Part shown: piece after piece, positions 60,379-64,000 of the stretch
Layout: each line of letters begins with the position of its first letter
Numbering within the stretch: the first letter of the stretch is position 1
Source of the DNA: a bacterium
Lineage (GTDB): Bacteria > Sysuimicrobiota > Sysuimicrobiia > Sysuimicrobiales > Segetimicrobiaceae
NCBI GenBank assembly: GCA_035307765.1
Contig: DATGHU010000012.1
Span: 1 to 64,000, forward strand
Direction of reading: 5' to 3'
Length of the DNA: 64,000 bases
Notes under the pieces: model-generated
The model's database searches: none
The model's input: only the letters and a program-made list of their open reading frames with translations
What the model was told of the DNA's origin: nothing
Position numbers and translations under genes: made by a program

Positions 60379-60405
60379 TGTCGATTTTAGGATCCGTCGG
60401 TCGAC
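60379..60405 (+). promoter_or_regulatory. ECF-type promoter-like element upstream of the VOC gene
   Basis: TGTCGA (60379-60384), 17 bases, CGAC (60402-60405), followed by a 5' untranslated region of about 85 bases to the VOC start. It is in the same orientation to its gene as the copy at 59686-59712, suggesting one sigma factor controls both. Confidence 0.6.
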
Positions 60406-60491
60406 TATGCAGCGGCGGGAGAATCCAGAAACGGGCAGGCGCCCAAGAACGGATCTTGCGGCCGGGCCCGAAATCAGAGGGAGGGACGACG

Positions 60492-60902
60492 ATGCAGGTT
60501 CAACCTTACGTGTGCTACGATGGTCGGTGTGAGGAGGCGCTCGAGTTCAACCGCCGCGCACTCGGCGCGGAGGTGACGGCGCTCATCCGTTTCAAGGACG
60601 CCCCCGAACCCCGGGAACGCGACCGGGTGGCGGCGGAAGGCGGGGACAAGGTCTTGCATGCGGCGTTTCGCGTGGGTGAGACGCAGATCCTCGCGTCCGA
60701 CGGGCAGTGTCTAGGGCATCCCACATTTCAGGGCTTCGGTCTGTCGCTAACGGTGCCCAAGGACGCGGAAACCGATCGGGTGTTTGCCGCGCTGGGCGAC
60801 GGTGGGCGGGTGCAGGCGCCGTTGACCAAGACGTTCTTCTCCTCGCGGTTCGGGATGGTGGCGGACCGCTTCGGTGTGCTGTGGATGGTTTACGTCGCGT
60901 AG
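60492..60902 (+). CDS. PhnB-type VOC protein (glyoxalase/3-demethylubiquinone superfamily)
   Basis: A 136-residue protein: VQPYVCYDGRCEEALEFNRRALGAEVTALIRFKD at the start, then VLHAAFRVGETQILASDGQ, and TFFSSRFGMVADRFGVLWMVYV at the end, the PhnB pattern. Function of the group is poorly defined. GGGAGGG precedes the ATG. Probably co-regulated with the DGPF gene by the shared element. Confidence 0.87.
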   Translation: MQVQPYVCYDGRCEEALEFNRRALGAEVTALIRFKDAPEPRERDRVAAEGGDKVLHAAFRVGETQILASDGQCLGHPTFQGFGLSLTVPKDAETDRVFAALGDGGRVQAPLTKTFFSSRFGMVADRFGVLWMVYVA

Positions 60903-61214
60903 ACGGATCACGATGCGATGCAAACGGCTGACGATCCCGAGTGACAGCTGACCAGCGCCCATGAGATTGGTTATGGCCCGTCGATGTCATTATCTGCGAG
61001 TGCGGGTGCGGCCACTCCGGCCGCACCCGCACTTGGTGCTGTTATAACGAACACGGAAAATTGGAGGGTCCGGTAACCCGGCACCTCCCGCACCGCAACC
61101 TCCGCAGTCACATTCCGACTCCCGACACGCAGAATGCCAAGAGCGGGATCAGCCCGCAGCCGATAGTTCCTCACTCCGCGATATCAACAAATCTCCGTCC
61201 GTGGCGTCCACGCC
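60903..61214. other. Gap with only weak open frames
   Basis: A 67-codon frame on the - strand (60971-61174) has no usable ribosome site and no recognisable protein. I see no RNA gene or strong hairpin here. Confidence 0.5.
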
Positions 61215-64000
61215 TCATCCCAGGGCCAAGTGATTGACCGCGGCGACCTCGGTTGCGATAAGCTGCTCGACTTTGCCGATCTCGGCATCGACGCGCGCCA
61301 TGACCTCCTTCGAGACGGCCGCCGCCTGCTTCGTCGGCGCGGCATCGGCCACAGATACGGTGTTGATCAGGTCGACAAGAGTATCATTGAGGCCTGCGGG
61401 GTTGCGCAGCACGTCGCGGTCCGACTCGCGATGGACGTCCACGAGCACGGTTTCGACCGCCGACAGCCGTTCCGCTACGGCCGCGGTCCGTGCGCCGAGA
61501 TCGCGTGCGGGGGTCTCCGATCCCGCCAGCACCGCAAGCCGTTGCTTCAGCCGACGGATGCGATTCACCGTCGCGTGGACCTTGCCGAGTGATGCCGTCA
61601 ATTCCCGCAGGAGTTCGAACTGCGCGCGGTACGCCTCCGGCGTCGTCGAGAGGCGCGGATCCTTCACGACAGAGAATTCGACGGCCATGGTCTCCGACCC
61701 CAGCGACATCTCCACACGATACCGATTCGGCGCCACCGTGGGCCCGGTCGGTGGATCGGCCGGCTCCGCGAGCGGCTTGTTGCGCGGCGGAGCGAGGCTC
61801 GTATCGAGCGTCTGGGGCCCCGGATATTTGAGATCCCACACGAACCGGTTGAGCCCGGGGCGGGCCGAGGGGCGTTTCGCGGCCAGCAGAGTACTGTCGT
61901 CGCTGCGGAAGCTCCCGATCACGGCCCCCGAGGCGTCGCGGAATGTGAGAGCAACCGGGCCGGAAACGCCGTCGTCCAGCCAATAATAGATGATCGCACC
62001 GTTCGGCGGGTTCTCTCCGACGTCGAGATATTCGCGCCCACTCGTCCCGTCCGGTCTGCGAAAAGTTCGGATACCGCCGCCCACTCCGGGGGCGATCGCG
62101 AACGCGACGCCGCTCGGCCGGAGATTTCGCAGGGCTCCGAAATGCAGCTTGGTACGAACCGTCGTGCGCGGCTCAAAGAGGCGACTTCCCCCTTTGCCCT
62201 CGACGAAGCTCCTGAGCGGCGTGATATCGTCCAAGATCCAGAAAGAGCGGCCGTGGGTTCCGACCACCAGGTCCGCCCCCTTGATCTTCAGATCATAGAC
62301 CGGTGCGACCGGCAGGCCTCCGCCCATGCGCGTCCAGCTGCGCCCGTCGTTCAGGGTAAAATAGATGCCGGTCTCGGTGCCGGCGAACAACAGTCCCTTG
62401 CGCACCGGGTCCGCTCGCACGACGCGGGTGATCTCGTTCTCCGGGTAATCGCCGTTGATCGATTCGAAATGTCGCCCGCCGTCGGTGCTGCGGAACAGGT
62501 AGGGATGGTAATCCGCGAGCTTGTAGCGCGTCGCCGCAAGATAGATGGTGTCCGGGTCGTGCGGAGAGATCTCGACGCACCCGACATACGCGAGCGCCGG
62601 CATCTTGGGCGGCGTGACGTTCTGCCAGTTCTTGCCGCCGTCACGCGTCACGTGAACGAGCCCGTCGTCGGTCGAGGCCCACAACTCCTCCGGCCGGTGC
62701 GGCGATGGGGCGAGCGACGCGCACGTCGCGTGTACCTCCGCCCCGGCGCTTTCATGCGTGATGTCGCCGCCGGAAGGTCCCTGACGGCTCTTGTCGTTGA
62801 GGCTCAAATCCGGTGAAATTTCCTCCCAGCTCATGCCCTGGTCGCGACTGCGAAACACGTGGTTCCCGGCCGCGTAGAGCGTGCCACTGTCGTGCGGTGA
62901 AAAGACGATCGGGAACGTCCAGGCGAAGCGGTATCGCATGTCCTTGGGTGCGATGCCGGTCGATTCCTCGGGCCAGACATTGACCAGCTGGATCTGCCGG
63001 GTGCGGTGATCGTACCGCTGCAGTGCCCCGGCGCCGCCGGGGCTCGAGCCGATCGCACCGCAAAAGACAATGTTCGGCTCATCGGGATTGACCGCAATGA
63101 AGCCACTTTCCCCCGTACCGGGATAGGTGCAGTCGTCCAGGGTGATCGCACCCCAGACGGCGGCGCTCGGCACTGAGATCGAGGTGTTGTCCTGCTGCGT
63201 GCCGTATACACGATAGGGATACTGGTTGTCGATGTCGATCCGATAGAACTGCGCCGTCGGCTGGTTGTAGATCGACGACCATGTCTCACCGCCGTTGTAG
63301 CTGACGCAGGCGCCGCCGTCGTTTCCCTCGATCATCCGGTTCGGGTCGGCAGGATCGATCCAGAGATCGTGGTTGTCGCCGTGCGGTGTCTGGATCTCCG
63401 TGAAGCCGCTCCCGCCGTCGGTCGATTTCCAGAGCTGAAAATTGGCGACGTAGACCGTTTCGCCGTGGCAGGGATCGGCGAAGACATGCGTGTAGTACCA
63501 GGGCCGATGCATGAGGTCGCGATTGGACGAGACGAGCGCCCAGTTCTCTCCGTAATCCTCCGATCGGTAGAGCCCCGTCTTCTCGGCTTCCGTCTCCACC
63601 AGCGCCCAGACGCGGCCCGCGTGGGCGGGCGACACCGCGACGCCGATCTTGCCGAGAGGGCCGGCCGGCAGACCCGGAGACCGCGAGATCTCCGTCCAGC
63701 TCTCGCCGCCATCGGTCGAGCGAAAAAGGCCGCTTCCCGGCCCTCCGCTCGACAGGTTCCAGAAGTTCCGGCGCGCCTGCCAGAAGGCCGCAAAGAGGAT
63801 GCGGGGATTGTTCGGATCCATCGATAGATCAACGGCGCCCGAATTGACGTCTCGATAGAGCACCTTGCGCCAGGTCTTTCCGCCGTCCGCCGATCGGAAT
63901 ACGCCGCGTTCCTCGTTCGCGCCGAACGCGTCGCCGAGCGCGGCGACATAGACGAGATTGGGGTCTCGCGGATGGATGCGGATGCGCCCGATGAACCGGG
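61215..64000 (-). CDS. BNR/VPS10-type beta-propeller repeat protein, N-terminus outside the window
   Basis: At least 928 residues, open to the right edge. Many BNR repeats of the SxDGGxxW type: SADGGKTWRKVL, STDGGESWTEI, STDGGSGFTEI, SYNGGETWSSI, SRDQGMSWEEI, TRDGGKNWQNV, STDGGRHFESI, with intervening DPNNPRILFAAF and DPDTIYLAA segments. The C-terminal 250 residues are a separate domain (RNKPLAEPADPPTGPTVAPNRYRVEMS, then a helical bundle with RIRRLKQRLAVLAG). Large secreted or cell-surface proteins of this class (sialidase or sortilin-like) bind or cleave glycans or proteins. The start is not visible. Confidence 0.85.
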   Translation of the reverse strand, partial: RFIGRIRIHPRDPNLVYVAALGDAFGANEERGVFRSADGGKTWRKVLYRDVNSGAVDLSMDPNNPRILFAAFWQARRNFWNLSSGGPGSGLFRSTDGGESWTEISRSPGLPAGPLGKIGVAVSPAHAGRVWALVETEAEKTGLYRSEDYGENWALVSSNRDLMHRPWYYTHVFADPCHGETVYVANFQLWKSTDGGSGFTEIQTPHGDNHDLWIDPADPNRMIEGNDGGACVSYNGGETWSSIYNQPTAQFYRIDIDNQYPYRVYGTQQDNTSISVPSAAVWGAITLDDCTYPGTGESGFIAVNPDEPNIVFCGAIGSSPGGAGALQRYDHRTRQIQLVNVWPEESTGIAPKDMRYRFAWTFPIVFSPHDSGTLYAAGNHVFRSRDQGMSWEEISPDLSLNDKSRQGPSGGDITHESAGAEVHATCASLAPSPHRPEELWASTDDGLVHVTRDGGKNWQNVTPPKMPALAYVGCVEISPHDPDTIYLAATRYKLADYHPYLFRSTDGGRHFESINGDYPENEITRVVRADPVRKGLLFAGTETGIYFTLNDGRSWTRMGGGLPVAPVYDLKIKGADLVVGTHGRSFWILDDITPLRSFVEGKGGSRLFEPRTTVRTKLHFGALRNLRPSGVAFAIAPGVGGGIRTFRRPDGTSGREYLDVGENPPNGAIIYYWLDDGVSGPVALTFRDASGAVIGSFRSDDSTLLAAKRPSARPGLNRFVWDLKYPGPQTLDTSLAPPRNKPLAEPADPPTGPTVAPNRYRVEMSLGSETMAVEFSVVKDPRLSTTPEAYRAQFELLRELTASLGKVHATVNRIRRLKQRLAVLAGSETPARDLGARTAAVAERLSAVETVLVDVHRESDRDVLRNPAGLNDTLVDLINTVSVADAAPTKQAAAVSKEVMARVDAEIGKVEQLIATEVAAVNHLALG

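Noticed and set aside
60971-61174. 67-codon - strand frame before the BNR gene
   Set aside because: GTG start has GGAG only one base away and the protein has no recognisable features.
1-64000. CRISPR arrays or rRNA genes
   Set aside because: No regularly spaced repeats and no rRNA-like sequence were seen on either strand.

Overview
The window is high-GC bacterial chromosome with dense gene packing, many ATGA or GTGA stop/start overlaps, frequent GTG and TTG starts with good Shine-Dalgarno (SD) sequences, and consensus TTGACA/TATAAT promoters. The gene set (three dipeptide-type ABC uptake systems, two flavin-dependent LLM monooxygenases, a xanthine-dehydrogenase-family subunit, an amidohydrolase and a ketopantoate-reductase-like enzyme) suggests a soil, sediment or subsurface heterotroph from a poorly cultured high-GC lineage. 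I cannot place it to phylum from sequence reading alone.

Region 1 (about 1-11.8 kb) is an integrated, phage-derived element lying against a tRNA-Thr(CGU) gene. All its genes are on the + strand. From left to right: the tail of an IS transposase, a tRNA/tmRNA 3'-end-like fragment, small and large terminase subunits, a 54-codon stub that looks like the start of a portal gene, an unknown gene, two excisionase-like winged-helix proteins, small early genes (one ending in an SSB-like acidic DEVVPF tip), a CHC2-zinc/TOPRIM primase fused to a P-loop helicase, a family A DNA polymerase, and a tyrosine integrase bracketed by inverted copies of a 20-bp repeat. No capsid or tail genes are visible, so this is either a decayed prophage or a satellite that kept packaging, replication and integration functions.

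Region 2 (11.9-24 kb) has a gamma-glutamyltranspeptidase; a promoter-led operon of lipid kinase, diacylglycerol-type glycosyltransferase, MFS carrier and polysaccharide deacetylase; a VOC protein; a membrane GAF-like/GGDEF cyclase; an SRPBCC gene driven by an orphaned ArsR promoter-operator; an AraC regulator; and a D-2-hydroxyacid dehydrogenase.

Region 3 (23.7-32.5 kb): on the - strand, a thiamine-binding-family protein, solute-binding protein, two permeases and a YkoP-like protein form one overlapping operon. Pyruvate kinase (with a possible 15-aa leader), thioredoxin reductase, a NUDIX hydrolase and an M29 aminopeptidase follow.

Region 4 (32.5-56.5 kb) is mainly transport and catabolism: an MFS carrier, a D-amino-acid-oxidase-like enzyme preceded by a fumarylacetoacetase remnant, an exported isochorismatase-like protein without its catalytic Cys, an orphan molybdopterin subunit, and an LLM oxidoreductase. 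An FCD-family regulator with two permeases is divergent from a solute-binding protein across a promoter plus operator. Then come an ABC-2 exporter, a second LLM enzyme, and a Tat-signal solute-binding protein, permease pair, amidohydrolase, SDR and ApbA/PanE cluster.

Region 5 (56.7-64 kb): a three-gene phospholipid cassette (CDP-alcohol phosphotransferase, CdsA-like, PlsC-like); a DGPF protein and a PhnB-type VOC protein, each preceded by the same TGTCGA-N17-CGAC promoter-like element, flanking an ArsR regulator; and a large BNR-repeat protein cut by the right edge.
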